34,601 bases of DNA, from NCBI GenBank assembly GCA_031292555.1, contig JARLGV010000029.1:1-34601 (forward strand). The letters are read 5' to 3'. Of this stretch, positions 24,021 to 34,601 are shown one piece after another (position 1 is the stretch's first letter; each line of letters starts with the position of its first letter). A program made the translations under genes and the position numbers. The DNA is from Fimbriimonas sp. (GTDB lineage Bacteria > Armatimonadota > Fimbriimonadia > Fimbriimonadales > Fimbriimonadaceae). Below the pieces are notes generated by a model, which saw only the letters and a program-made list of their open reading frames with translations, was not told where the DNA came from and did not search any database.

Positions 24021-24755
24021 CTAGCTGAGGCCCTTGGACGCGAAATAGTTGAAGCTCTCGCGGACGGCTTCAATAGGGTCGCCGGGCGATTCGTCGAGTT
24101 CGATCGATCCGAACTCCACGCCGATTTCCGCGCACTTGGCGAGGATCGGATCCCAATCGAGGATTCCTTGGCCGGCCGGACGCCACTGCGGCGTCTTCGT
24201 CGGATCGTAGTCCTTCAAGTGAACCTGCGTCGTACGGTCCGAGAACCGCTGGATGTAATCCACCGGGTCGGCTCCGCCGATATGCACCCACGCCAAGTCG
24301 AGCTGAGCCTTGAGGATATCGGGGCTCGTAGCGCCGTAAAGGCCGTTCAATCCGTCGGATTTGAACTCGAAAGCATGGTTGTGATAGGCCAATTGAAGGC
24401 CGTGATTCTTGAGCATCAGGCCGATCGGCTGGAGAACGCGTCCAAAGGCGTCCCAACCGTCCTTGTAATGCTCCTCCGAAATCCAGGGCACGACGACGGT
24501 TTGAACACCCATTGTCTTGCACTTTTCGACAACGTCGTCGAAGTCGTCTCGGATCTGATCGAACCCGATGTGAGCGGCACTGAACGTTAGACCGCGATCC
24601 TCGAGCAACTTCTTCCAATCGCTTGCCGACACTCCATAGTCGCCGGCGAACTCAACATATTTCAGTCCGATGTCGCGCACCTTATCGAGCGTGCCGTGAA
24701 GGTCTTTGGCGAGAGCGTCTCGCACGGTGTAGAGCTGTAAGGAGATACGCATCAT
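24021..24755 (-). CDS. Sugar phosphate isomerase/epimerase (xylose-isomerase-like TIM barrel)
   Basis: A 244-residue protein of the AP-endonuclease-2/xylose-isomerase-like superfamily: MRISLQLYTVRDAL start, FSAAHIGFDQI, LAYHNHAFEF, LDLAWVHIGGADPVDYI, TQVHLKDYD and FGSIELDESPGDP, which supply the usual Glu/His/Asp metal ligands. Members isomerise or epimerise free or phosphorylated sugars and inositols in the cytoplasm. The substrate is not determinable. Either of two adjacent ATG codons could be the start. It follows the galactoside genes on the same strand after a gap of about 110 bases. Confidence 0.88.
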   Translation of the reverse strand: MMRISLQLYTVRDALAKDLHGTLDKVRDIGLKYVEFAGDYGVSASDWKKLLEDRGLTFSAAHIGFDQIRDDFDDVVEKCKTMGVQTVVVPWISEEHYKDGWDAFGRVLQPIGLMLKNHGLQLAYHNHAFEFKSDGLNGLYGATSPDILKAQLDLAWVHIGGADPVDYIQRFSDRTTQVHLKDYDPTKTPQWRPAGQGILDWDPILAKCAEIGVEFGSIELDESPGDPIEAVRESFNYFASKGLS

Positions 24756-24805
24756 CCTCGATTATGGAAGAACCGCCTAGTTGATCGGCCCGGTAATTGC
24801 CGTTT

Positions 24806-26038
24806 TTAGCCCTTCCCCTTTTGGCTCGTCCGTTCGGTGGCCCAATGGTCGTCCGGTACATCGGGGAAAGAATCGGCGGCTTGGTTCCCGGTTCCCGCTT
24901 CTTGCGATCCGGACGAGGTCACCGGGGCAGTCGATGTATCCCGACCGCTGCTCACCGGGGCTGAATCTTGGCCCGCCTTCGCCGGCCACTCGTTAGTCAA
25001 CACATAGTCGATCCATTCGTCAGTCGAGCCGGCCCTGGACTGCCATTCGGCCGACAGGGTTTCCGCGAGACGTGCCCGAGGCACATCGGCCATGAAGGTC
25101 ACTCGGTCGTTCTTCGTGGATCGGATCGTGACGGTGGTCGCATCGGGCGACTGCTCGAGCGCGGTCTTTGCTAAAATCGCGCCGACCTTGCGTTCGTCCT
25201 CGTCTGCCGCACAGCTATAGGTCAGAGTGGCGTTTTTGGTGCGGGGATCGACCAATACGCTGATCAGGTGCGAACCCATCGGGCTCTTTTGGGACACGCT
25301 TTGGAAAAGCGATCTGTCCTCCGATGCGGCGCCCGGAGGCGAAGGTGATTCAGTCGAATTCGGGGGCGACGAAGTCGTGGCAACCGATGGCGACGTCGAG
25401 GCAATCACGTTGGAAGCCGCTTGGCCGGCGATCATATCCTGAGTAGCTCGAATTGGAGTCGTGATCACCGACTTAGGTCCGCCCCCTAAACGCCCGTGGC
25501 GCGCGGCATACACGAACCCAAGTAAGACCACAACCAGGGCGCCTCCCACCATCACCCATCGAGTCAGTCCGGATCGCTCTCGCTCCGGCAGGCCCAAGTG
25601 CTCGATCGACGATATGTGATCGCGCTCCTTGATCTGCTCGCGCACGTCGTCAAGCTTCTGCTTGCATGCCGTGGACGAAGGATCCAAATCCAGCGCCAGT
25701 TCGTACCACTGGGCGGATTGCTCCAACTGCCCTTGGTCCGAATAGATATCGCCCAAGAGCATGTGTGCGGCGATGCTGTTCGGAAAACGCTTGAGCACGC
25801 TTAGGCAAAGATCCTCAGCCTGTTTGTAGTCAGCCCGCATCCGAAACAGGTTTGCTCGCGCCAACTCGGCGTCAAATGCCGTGCTCATCGGTTCAACCTC
25901 TCGGACGCCGGCGAGTTGAGCGCTGGGCAGGGATGCCCCGCACGCTGGACATGTCGAAAGATCACGATCGACGTCCGCCCAACACAGTCCGCATACACGT
26001 GTCTTTCGCTCACTTGCCGGTGCTCCCGAATCCGCCAT
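24806..26038 (-). CDS. Zinc-ribbon, TPR, single-pass membrane protein
   Basis: About 410 residues. A zinc-ribbon ([19 protein letters not shown], two CxxC pairs) is followed by two to three TPR units ([53 protein letters not shown]) on the cytoplasmic side. Then come a membrane helix ([20 protein letters not shown]), a Ser/Thr/Pro-rich linker and an extracytoplasmic alpha/beta domain ([20 protein letters not shown]). Its role is unknown; the architecture suggests a sensory or scaffold protein. The open frame begins at 26068 inside the dUTPase gene. The ATG at 26038 is preferred because the zinc-ribbon follows it closely, but it still overlaps the dUTPase stop by 29 bases. Confidence 0.65.
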   Translation of the reverse strand: MADSGAPASERKTRVCGLCWADVDRDLSTCPACGASLPSAQLAGVREVEPMSTAFDAELARANLFRMRADYKQAEDLCLSVLKRFPNSIAAHMLLGDIYSDQGQLEQSAQWYELALDLDPSSTACKQKLDDVREQIKERDHISSIEHLGLPERERSGLTRWVMVGGALVVVLLGFVYAARHGRLGGGPKSVITTPIRATQDMIAGQAASNVIASTSPSVATTSSPPNSTESPSPPGAASEDRSLFQSVSQKSPMGSHLISVLVDPRTKNATLTYSCAADEDERKVGAILAKTALEQSPDATTVTIRSTKNDRVTFMADVPRARLAETLSAEWQSRAGSTDEWIDYVLTNEWPAKAGQDSAPVSSGRDTSTAPVTSSGSQEAGTGNQAADSFPDVPDDHWATERTSQKGKG

Positions 26039-26453
26039 GTCCACGCTGAGTTTCATCAAGCTCATCAACCACCTTTAGCATTGCGTGAGCGACCGGACAA
26101 AGCACAAGTTGTCCGATGCGCTCACCATGGTTGAATTGGACTGTCTTGTCGCCGAGATTGATCAAAATGACCCGGATTTCCCCCCGATAGTCTGAGTCGA
26201 TAGTCCCGGGCGAGTTCACCATAGAAATACCGTGGCGATGGGCGAGGCCGGAACGGGGCCGAACCTGGGCTTCGTAGCCAGGAGGAACTGCGATCCGCAC
26301 GCCTGTACTGACCATCCGTCGCTCCAATGGCTGCAATTCGAAACTCTCTGAGCAGCACAGGTCCATGCCCGCCGCTCCGGCAGTCTGATATTTGGGAAGG
26401 GTGGCGCCTTCGCCTAGGGTCACCGGGACTTCGATCTTGTCGGACACATCCAT
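26010..26453 (-). CDS. dut: dUTP diphosphatase
   Basis: A 147-residue protein that hydrolyses dUTP to dUMP and pyrophosphate, keeping uracil out of DNA and supplying dTMP synthesis. All five motifs of trimeric dUTPases are visible: [42 protein letters not shown] with the catalytic Asp86, [12 protein letters not shown], and [11 protein letters not shown] at the C-terminus, which closes over the neighbouring active site. It overlaps the following zinc-ribbon/TPR gene by about 29 bases, so the two are probably co-transcribed. Confidence 0.95.
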   Translation of the reverse strand: MDVSDKIEVPVTLGEGATLPKYQTAGAAGMDLCCSESFELQPLERRMVSTGVRIAVPPGYEAQVRPRSGLAHRHGISMVNSPGTIDSDYRGEIRVILINLGDKTVQFNHGERIGQLVLCPVAHAMLKVVDELDETQRGHGGFGSTGK

Positions 26454-26592
26454 AACTTACACCGATTCGACGGCGTTACGAGGCACTGACGACCGACTCA
26501 ATAACCTTTGCCGCGTAGATGTCATCCGTTCCGCCCTTATCTGTCCCCGATAAACGCCTAAAATGGATTGCATTCGCGAAAAGGTCATACGC

Positions 26593-27225
26593 ATGAGGTT
26601 CGAACCGCTTGGCGATTCCGCTTGGATACTGCGTGACCTTTCTGCGCCGGCTTACCGGGTGGCAGAGGCGATTCGATCGCGCAACTTCCCAGGAGTGATC
26701 GAAGCGGTCGCAAGTTACGAGACGGTAGGTATCTACTGCGAACCCGAGCAGTTCGACGTCAGTTGGCTGGGACAGCTCGACCTCGAGCACGAACCGGTGG
26801 AATTACGGTCACACACGATTCCCGTCTGCTATGAGATGGGCGAAGACCTGGAATTCGTTGCCCAAACGCTCAACCACTCCACCCAGACCATTATTGACCT
26901 TCACGGATCGAAACTCTATCAGTGCTTCGCCGTCGGTTTTTGCCCTGGATTTCCGTATCTTGGCTACCTGCCCGATGCTCTATGCGGCATCCAAAGACGA
27001 TCCTCCCCGCGGGTTCGCGTTCCACCCGGTTCGGTCGCTCTGACGGGCCGGCAAACCGGCATCTACCCGCTTGAGCGGCCCGGCGGGTGGGCAATAGTGG
27101 GAAGAACACCCCTTTGCCTCGTGGACGTCGAAAGCGCATACTTTCCGATTAAGGCGGGCGATGAGATCCGCTTTGTGCCGATATCGGTCGGCGAATTCGA
27201 AGCGTTGCTAGGAAGCCGACTATGA
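26593..27225 (+). CDS. pxpB: 5-oxoprolinase subunit B
   Basis: About 210 residues of the KipI/allophanate-hydrolase-subunit-1 family: MRFEPLGDSAWILRD start, 'VASYETVGIYCEPEQFD', the hallmark 'FAVGFCPGFPYLGYLP' and 'RVPPGSVALTGRQTGIYPLERPGGWAIVGRTP'. With PxpA and PxpC it makes the ATP-dependent enzyme that opens 5-oxoproline (pyroglutamate) to glutamate. The open frame starts at 26563, but the family's first residues begin at the ATG at 26593, which has AAAGG upstream. It overlaps pxpA by four bases (ATGA). Confidence 0.9.
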   Translation: MRFEPLGDSAWILRDLSAPAYRVAEAIRSRNFPGVIEAVASYETVGIYCEPEQFDVSWLGQLDLEHEPVELRSHTIPVCYEMGEDLEFVAQTLNHSTQTIIDLHGSKLYQCFAVGFCPGFPYLGYLPDALCGIQRRSSPRVRVPPGSVALTGRQTGIYPLERPGGWAIVGRTPLCLVDVESAYFPIKAGDEIRFVPISVGEFEALLGSRL

Positions 27226-28007
27226 AGGTGTCGCAGATCGTTGGGAAGAAGACGATTGATCTGAACGTCGATATCGGCGAGGGCTTTCCATTCGATCGCG
27301 ATCTTCTGTCCTTCGCCAGTTCGGCGAATATCTGTTGCGGCGCCCATGCCGGATCGTCGGAATTGACCCTTCAAACGGTCGAGCTATGCCGCCAGCAGCG
27401 CGTACGCATCGGTGTTCACCCTGGCTATCCCGATCGGGGATCGATGGGCCGGTCTCCCATGCAGTCAGGCCAGGAACGCGAGTATTTGAAGAGCATCTTC
27501 GACCAAGTCAAGCGCTTCCTCGAGATCGTCCGCCCCGAGTACCTGAAGCCGCACGGCGCCTTCTACGGCGACACCGCGATCCTGCTGCCCGACAATTGGC
27601 GAACCGCTGTAAAGCAGACCCCGCCGCCTGCATCTGCCTACGAAGCGAGCGGGCTCTATTTAGCCCAATTCTCCGGCGTGCAGTCGCTCGTGCTGCTCCT
27701 TCGCATCCACCGTTTGCCGTTAATGGGTCTCCACGCAACCGCGCACCGGGAGATTGCGGCACGCGCCGGTACCCAAATGGTCAAGGAAGGATTCGGAGAT
27801 CGGGGCTACCTTTCGAACGGCACTCTGATTCCCCGCGGACACCCCGGCGCGATGCTCTCCGACCGAGACGCCATTCGAGAGCAAGTACTCCGCCTCGCTC
27901 CGCACGTCGATTCCATCTGCCTTCATGGCGACACGCCGAATTGCGTCGAATATGCGGAGATGGTGTTTCAGACGCTCGTCGATGCCGGATACGGTGTCGG
28001 CGCTTGA
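27222..28007 (+). CDS. pxpA: 5-oxoprolinase subunit A (LamB/YcsF family)
   Basis: A 261-residue protein. Family signatures are visible: IDLNVDIGEG, NICCGAHAG, VRIGVHPGYPDRGSMGR, EYLKPHGAFYGD, EGFGDRGYLSNGTLIPRGHPGAM and DSICLHGDTPN. The usual HAGDP is HAGSS here, and the segment around NWRTAVKQTPPPAS is divergent, so it is a distant member. It works with PxpB and PxpC in the cytoplasm. The ATG overlaps pxpB and the stop overlaps the next gene, so the three are translationally coupled. Confidence 0.88.
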   Translation: MKVSQIVGKKTIDLNVDIGEGFPFDRDLLSFASSANICCGAHAGSSELTLQTVELCRQQRVRIGVHPGYPDRGSMGRSPMQSGQEREYLKSIFDQVKRFLEIVRPEYLKPHGAFYGDTAILLPDNWRTAVKQTPPPASAYEASGLYLAQFSGVQSLVLLLRIHRLPLMGLHATAHREIAARAGTQMVKEGFGDRGYLSNGTLIPRGHPGAMLSDRDAIREQVLRLAPHVDSICLHGDTPNCVEYAEMVFQTLVDAGYGVGA

Positions 28008-28821
28008 GCCTGGAACTCACACGCCGGTTCGGAATTGCTGAGCGCAAGGGGGCTCCAACTCCTGGTCATCGCCAGTTTGGCGTTCCGACGGGTGGCGCAT
28101 TCGATCGCGAGTCACTGGCCACCGCCAATGCGCTTGTTGGAAACGATCCGAACCAAGAGGCATGGGAGTTGGGAATGGCCCAAGCCCGATTCCGTGCAAC
28201 TGAGACCGGAGTCGTTTCGATCGTGGGAGCAACTGCGATCGTAATGACCGACCTTGAGTCTTTCGAATGCGGCGTCGCCTTCTCTATTCGTGGTGGACAG
28301 GAATTCACAGTAGAAGCTCCGTCCATAGGCGCCCGTGTGTACATCGCATGGAGTCGGATCGAGAAACCGCCCACCTGGCGGGTTCGACTGCACGATTCGC
28401 CGACCAGCGTGACAAACCGTGGCTCGCTTCGGGTCGTAGCGGGGCCCCAGTCAGACCGATTCCCCGCAGATGCCCTAGTCACCTCGTTCGGCGTGAGCCA
28501 AACCGCCGATCGAGTCGGCATCAGGCTCGATCGATCGATCGGCGCCCATTCGGTCGAGCTGCCGAGTGAGCCGCAGTGTGTCGGAACGATCCAAATCTCT
28601 CGGGACGGCATTCCAATCCTGATCGGGCCCGATGGACCGACGATCGGCGGTTATCCGAAGATCGGCGTGGTCATCTCGTCCGACATCGACCGAGTCGGAC
28701 AGCTTCGGCCGACCGACGTCGTCCGATTCCAACCTTGCACGCTGACCGAAGCAGCCGAAATCAACCGTAATGCTCGTGAAGGGGCCGAAAGGGCACTTGG
28801 ACTACTGCGACTTGCCTTAAC

Positions 28822-28825
<4 letters not shown>
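28004..28825 (+). CDS. pxpC: 5-oxoprolinase subunit C (carboxyltransferase-like)
   Basis: About 273 residues of the allophanate-hydrolase-subunit-2 family: 'GHRQFGVPTGGAFDRESLATANALVGNDPNQEAWELGM', then 'RVVAGPQSDRFP' and 'GTIQISRDGIPILIGPDGPTIGGYPKIGVVISSDIDRVGQLRPTDVVRF'. The in-frame sequence extends far upstream but only mirrors pxpA. Homology begins right after the TTG at 28004, which overlaps the pxpA stop (TTGA), so I take that rare start. The 3' end overlaps the convergent uvrA stop by four bases. Confidence 0.88.
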
Positions 28826-31872
<3,047 letters not shown>

Positions 31873-32081
31873 GGCTAGGTTTTAGGGCGAAACTTAGTAG
31901 ACAGAGCTTTACTTATTGTGCACCGACAAATCATCGCCACTCAATACGCGTACGAGATTTTTGCGAATTTGTTCTCCTGCTTCGTGGGAGGATCGGCATG
32001 GAGGAGGCACACAAAGTCGCATTGAAACGAACCATTCGTCTTACCCTCCTGTCGTATAATATATGCCTATTGGGAGGTATC
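31873..32081. promoter_or_regulatory. Divergent intergenic region between uvrA and the PadR gene
   Basis: The 209 bases hold both promoters. On the plus strand a perfect TATAAT lies at 32055-32060, about 20 bases before the GTG start, with no convincing -35 at normal spacing. GGGAGG (32072-32077) is the ribosome site of the PadR gene. A short leaderless-like distance suggests transcription starts just before the ribosome site. No clear operator palindrome was seen. Confidence 0.45.
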
Positions 32082-32411
32082 GTGCGATACAAAGGTGAGT
32101 TGGATGGAATCGTGTTGGGCGTGTTGCAGGCAGGACCGGCGCACGGCTACGAAATCGTCAAGCGTGTCCACCTGATCAGCGAAGGTGCGCTCTCCGTCGG
32201 GGAGGCGAAGCTTTACCCGTGCCTGCACAAACTGGAGGACGAGGGGTGCGTTTCGGCGGAGTGGTTTCCGCAGGAAGGCAAACCATCGCGAAAAGTCTAT
32301 TCCCTGACGTCGAAAGGCGCCGGTCTGCTTGCGGAGAAGCGCAAGGCATGGGAAAGGTTCGCCGACGGAGTTGGTTCGGTCCTGAACGCCGGCGAGGTGT
32401 TCCATGGCTGA
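32082..32411 (+). CDS. PadR-family transcriptional regulator
   Basis: A 109-residue winged-helix repressor-type protein: 'GELDGIVLGVLQAGPAHGYEIVKRVHLISEGALSVGEAKLYPCLHKLEDEGCVSAEW' is the standard PadR domain, followed by the wing (RKVYSLTSKGAGLLAEKRKAWERF). The longer open frame begins at 31998, but the GTG at 32082 has GGGAGG four bases upstream and begins exactly where the family does. It overlaps the next gene by eight bases. PadR proteins encoded directly before a membrane protein with an N-terminal helical prefix usually regulate that pair. Confidence 0.9.
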   Translation: MRYKGELDGIVLGVLQAGPAHGYEIVKRVHLISEGALSVGEAKLYPCLHKLEDEGCVSAEWFPQEGKPSRKVYSLTSKGAGLLAEKRKAWERFADGVGSVLNAGEVFHG

Positions 32412-33468
32412 ACGGATGGACCGCTATCTTGATGAGCTTCGTTCGGGATTGGAGAGGGACTGCGGAAAGAGAGCTGCCCGGCCTATCCTTGTCGAAGTGC
32501 GATCCCACTTGAGCGACGGTGTCGAAGAACTGCTGAGCCAGGGCCTCTCCCGAGAAGACGCGGAAGAAAGGGCGTTGACCCGATTCGGACATGTGGACGC
32601 CGTGCGTAAATGGTACGCCGAACAGCACGGGCGTCCCTCGATCTGGCGAGCCTCGCTTTGGCCCTTGACGACGCTTGCCGCCATCCTCCTCCTCGAATTG
32701 TTCCGCACTCCAATCGTGCTGCGGACGTTCCTGATTCCCCACAGCATTTTTGTGCTGGCCGGAATAGTCATCGCGGTTCCCACGATCGCCTGCTACTGCT
32801 CACGCCGGTTTACGTCCGGCGTGATCCTGCTGGCATCCGGCGCACTTTTCACGCTCCTGCTTGGTTCTTTTTGCCTGTTCTCGATCCCCATCAGTGAGGA
32901 AGTCGATGGGGGACTCATCGCTCGTTGGTCGATTCGCGACCACATACAGGACGCCAAGAAGGACATCGCGTACCAAAAGTGGGAATTGGCTAGATTGGAC
33001 GAGGGCAGACGGCTGTTCGCCAACCCTCGCGAGCCCAAGGGGGGATTGGGAACGTTCAAGGACAGCAGGGGATATGTCACCTGGATCTACTTGCAGACCC
33101 AAGATCCGCGCTTCCGAGAAACCGAGAGCGTCTTGGGAACGAGAGGGATCTTCGCGACCTACCAGGAGGCACGAAGCGTCTGGCTTAGTGAGTCACTGGT
33201 GACCGACAGGGTGACCGGTGCACGAGAGCCGTTCTACGTTTGGGATGTGCGTGAGCCGATCTACCGGGAACAGCGCTTTCTGCGCGATGTGGGTCTTGCC
33301 GCAGCGCTTCCTCTCGGGGCAAAGATCCGCTATTTCGCAGTCGACGCCCAATACCTACCCACATTCGTGGCCCAGTTGGGCGTCACCGCCGACCTGTTTG
33401 GCGGCCTCATACGGATCGTTGTCCTGGCATGGCGAAGGCGTCGGAGGCCCGAACCTTTGGTCCGGTAG
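32404..33468 (+). CDS. Membrane protein with HAAS/permease-prefix-like N-terminus
   Basis: A 354-residue protein. Residues 1-75 are a charged helical domain (MAERMDRYLDELRSGLERD, LSQGLSREDAEERALTRFGHVDAVRKWY) like the 'permease prefix'/HAAS domain that accompanies PadR regulators. Three hydrophobic helices follow (about 85-155), then an extracytoplasmic region of roughly 170 residues with no known domain and a final membrane segment (TADLFGGLIRIVVLAW) ending in a run of Arg. It is translationally coupled to the PadR gene, so it is likely its regulated partner. Function is unknown. Confidence 0.7.
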   Translation: MAERMDRYLDELRSGLERDCGKRAARPILVEVRSHLSDGVEELLSQGLSREDAEERALTRFGHVDAVRKWYAEQHGRPSIWRASLWPLTTLAAILLLELFRTPIVLRTFLIPHSIFVLAGIVIAVPTIACYCSRRFTSGVILLASGALFTLLLGSFCLFSIPISEEVDGGLIARWSIRDHIQDAKKDIAYQKWELARLDEGRRLFANPREPKGGLGTFKDSRGYVTWIYLQTQDPRFRETESVLGTRGIFATYQEARSVWLSESLVTDRVTGAREPFYVWDVREPIYREQRFLRDVGLAAALPLGAKIRYFAVDAQYLPTFVAQLGVTADLFGGLIRIVVLAWRRRRRPEPLVR

Positions 33469-33614
33469 CATTTGCCTAAAAACCTCCAAGGATTGTTTTC
33501 GGTATTCGCGGGATCAAATAAAGTGAAGCGGCGGTCAATAGAGAACCGCACTGAAGATTAATGGTGGCTGCAGACTACTGGGCCGGCCATCAAGTGGGAA
33601 GGAGTCCCAAGAGA

Positions 33615-34229
33615 ATGAATAACTTTTTGCGTGCAAGCACAACTCGAATCCTGTACGGCGTGTCGGCGATCGTTGGCGCAAGCCTGCTGGGAACCGGATC
33701 AGCCTTGGCCGCCGACAACTCTGTCCCGCTGACGCCGTCGCTGGTTGCTCCGGTTCAGCGGACGCATTCCAATACGGACCAAGACGCCGACGCTCGAAAG
33801 CGTCTCCCGTGGTTCGCCACCGCGAGCATTTACTTCCCGACTTTCAACGTCGGCGGCATTAGTTCCGACACCGGCTTCGAAGGCGCGATCGGCTACATCT
33901 TCCCGGTGGATTCCGGCGATGTGCGGGTTAGCGCGCGAGGACAGTCGTACGGCGTGAGCGGAGGCGGCGCAAGTGCGACGGTCTCGATCAGCGCGATCAC
34001 GTTCGAATACCTGTTCCGCTTCGAAGGCTTCTCCGTCGGCCCCGGCATCAGCTTCGGCTCTGCCCAAGTCTCGAACGACTTTGGAACGGTCAACACCGAT
34101 ACCCAAGCGATCTTCTCAGTCGCCGCCGACTACGACATCAACCGCCGCTGGTTCGCCGAAGCCCGCTGGCAAACCGCCAGCGAAGACGGCTACCGAGCAT
34201 TCTCAGTGGGCCTCGGCTATCGGTTCTAG
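33615..34229 (+). CDS. Outer-membrane beta-barrel-like protein
   Basis: About 204 residues. A signal peptide (LYGVSAIVGASLLGTGSALA, cut before ADN) leads to a domain of alternating amphipathic strands (FATASIYFPTFNV, FEGAIGYIF, ATVSISAITFEYLFRF, AIFSVAADYDINRRWFAEARWQTAS) ending AFSVGLGYRF. The C-terminal aromatic Phe is the usual signal for outer-membrane insertion. Eight strands would be typical for this size (OmpA/OmpW-like). The ATG at 33615, behind AAGGAG, is preferred to an ATG 18 codons upstream because the signal peptide begins there. No specific ligand or function can be named. Confidence 0.7.
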   Translation: MNNFLRASTTRILYGVSAIVGASLLGTGSALAADNSVPLTPSLVAPVQRTHSNTDQDADARKRLPWFATASIYFPTFNVGGISSDTGFEGAIGYIFPVDSGDVRVSARGQSYGVSGGGASATVSISAITFEYLFRFEGFSVGPGISFGSAQVSNDFGTVNTDTQAIFSVAADYDINRRWFAEARWQTASEDGYRAFSVGLGYRF

Positions 34230-34249
34230 GGCAAACCAGTGAGGTCCGA

Positions 34250-34277
34250 TTCCCCTTTGGCCGCGGCCAAAGGGGAA
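34250..34277. terminator. Perfect 28-bp palindrome, bidirectional terminator
   Basis: TTCCCCTTTGGCCG at 34250-34263 is followed directly by its exact reverse complement (34264-34277). It lies between the stops of two convergent genes, 20 bases after one and 7 before the other. Such a strong GC-rich hairpin at this spot is best read as a terminator for both, although only short T/A tracts flank it. Confidence 0.7.
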
Positions 34278-34284
34278 CCTCCAG

Positions 34285-34601
34285 CTAGAACGTAGCCTTG
34301 ACGCCGAAGTTCAGGGTGGTAGCGTGGACGTAGCCGTCGGACGGAACCGCGCCGGTGCCGAAGGCGACCGTTAGGCGCATGGGGATCGGGATTCGCTTCT
34401 GCAGCCGCAGCTTTACAAGCGGAATTTGCAATTCGATGTCGGCTCGGCTGTCGAACCGCCTCGTCTCCACGCCCGGGGCCGATCCGCGGTCGGGGAAGTA
34501 CCACAAGTTCCCGCCTAAGTGAAGGGAGTAGTCCGAGTTGATGTCCGGCACATCCTTCGAAGAACCGAGGAAGATTGGCTCCCACAGGATATTGGCTGAA
34601 C
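34285..34601 (-). CDS. Outer-membrane beta-barrel-like protein, 3' part (partial)
   Basis: The frame is open to the right window edge, so the start lies outside. The visible 105 residues alternate in beta-strand fashion (YSLHLGGNLWYFPDRG, ADIELQIPLVKLRLQKRIPI, MRLTVAFGTGAVPSDG) and end TTLNFGVKATF, with the C-terminal Phe of outer-membrane barrels. It converges on the similar-looking barrel gene at 33615-34229 across the palindrome. No family was recognised. Confidence 0.6.
   Translation of the reverse strand, partial: SANILWEPIFLGSSKDVPDINSDYSLHLGGNLWYFPDRGSAPGVETRRFDSRADIELQIPLVKLRLQKRIPIPMRLTVAFGTGAVPSDGYVHATTLNFGVKATF

Noticed and set aside
27335-28003. Upstream extension of the pxpC frame
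   Set aside because: It overlaps pxpA in another frame and shows no family similarity. PxpC homology begins after the TTG at 28004.

Overview
The window looks like chromosomal DNA of a free-living, diderm (outer-membrane) bacterium of moderately high GC. Inferred Gram-negative features are Sec signal peptides, beta-barrel proteins ending in Phe, and DsbA/VKOR oxidative folding. Shine-Dalgarno motifs are used at many starts. The mix of a uroporphyrinogen-decarboxylase-family protein beside a sugar ABC importer, an NPCBM-GH27 galactosidase, beta-helix and WD40/Ig-like secreted proteins suggests Armatimonadota (Fimbriimonas-like) or a neighbouring phylum. That assignment is inference and no marker was compared.

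Region 1 (1-9362) is the most interesting. The 3' end of a sulfite-oxidase-type molybdopterin oxidoreductase (1-113) and a remnant 3' end of a WD40/Ig-like gene (about 214-265) recur as diverged copies at 9250-9362 and from 9464 on. Between the copies lies one compact minus-strand operon (8558 down to 346): a 43-residue secreted Thr-rich peptide with one Cys, a VKOR-DsbA fusion, a TPR-glycosyltransferase, a C39-like cysteine peptidase, a DUF1573-like protein, a second VKOR-DsbA fusion, a 124-residue secreted peptide with nine Cys, and a TPR-sulfotransferase. Most junctions overlap or nearly touch. I read this as a candidate secreted-peptide maturation island. It has a glycocin-like parts list (precursor, glycosyltransferase, disulfide oxidases, C39 peptidase) but no ABC exporter, and it adds a sulfotransferase.

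Region 2 (9363-13508) holds a WD40 protein with 14 blade motifs plus Ig-like repeats, and an esterase gene interrupted by an in-frame stop.

Region 3 (13554-18254) is a sugar-uptake operon on the minus strand: a URO-D-family protein, an unusual permease/substrate-binding-protein fusion, and a double-ABC ATPase. A small nucleotidyltransferase pair resembling a toxin-antitoxin module (18367-18946) and a gene-poor stretch with a possibly frameshifted membrane gene follow.

Region 4 (19932-24755, minus) is a carbohydrate-degradation cluster: a CBM9-like protein, a GH27 alpha-galactosidase, a parallel beta-helix protein and a sugar-phosphate isomerase/epimerase-like protein. It fits functionally with Region 3.

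Region 5 (24806-34601) is mostly housekeeping: a zinc-ribbon/TPR membrane protein, dUTPase, the 5-oxoprolinase genes pxpB-pxpA-pxpC, uvrA, a PadR regulator coupled to a membrane protein, and two outer-membrane beta-barrel-like genes that converge on a perfect 28-bp palindrome, probably a bidirectional terminator.
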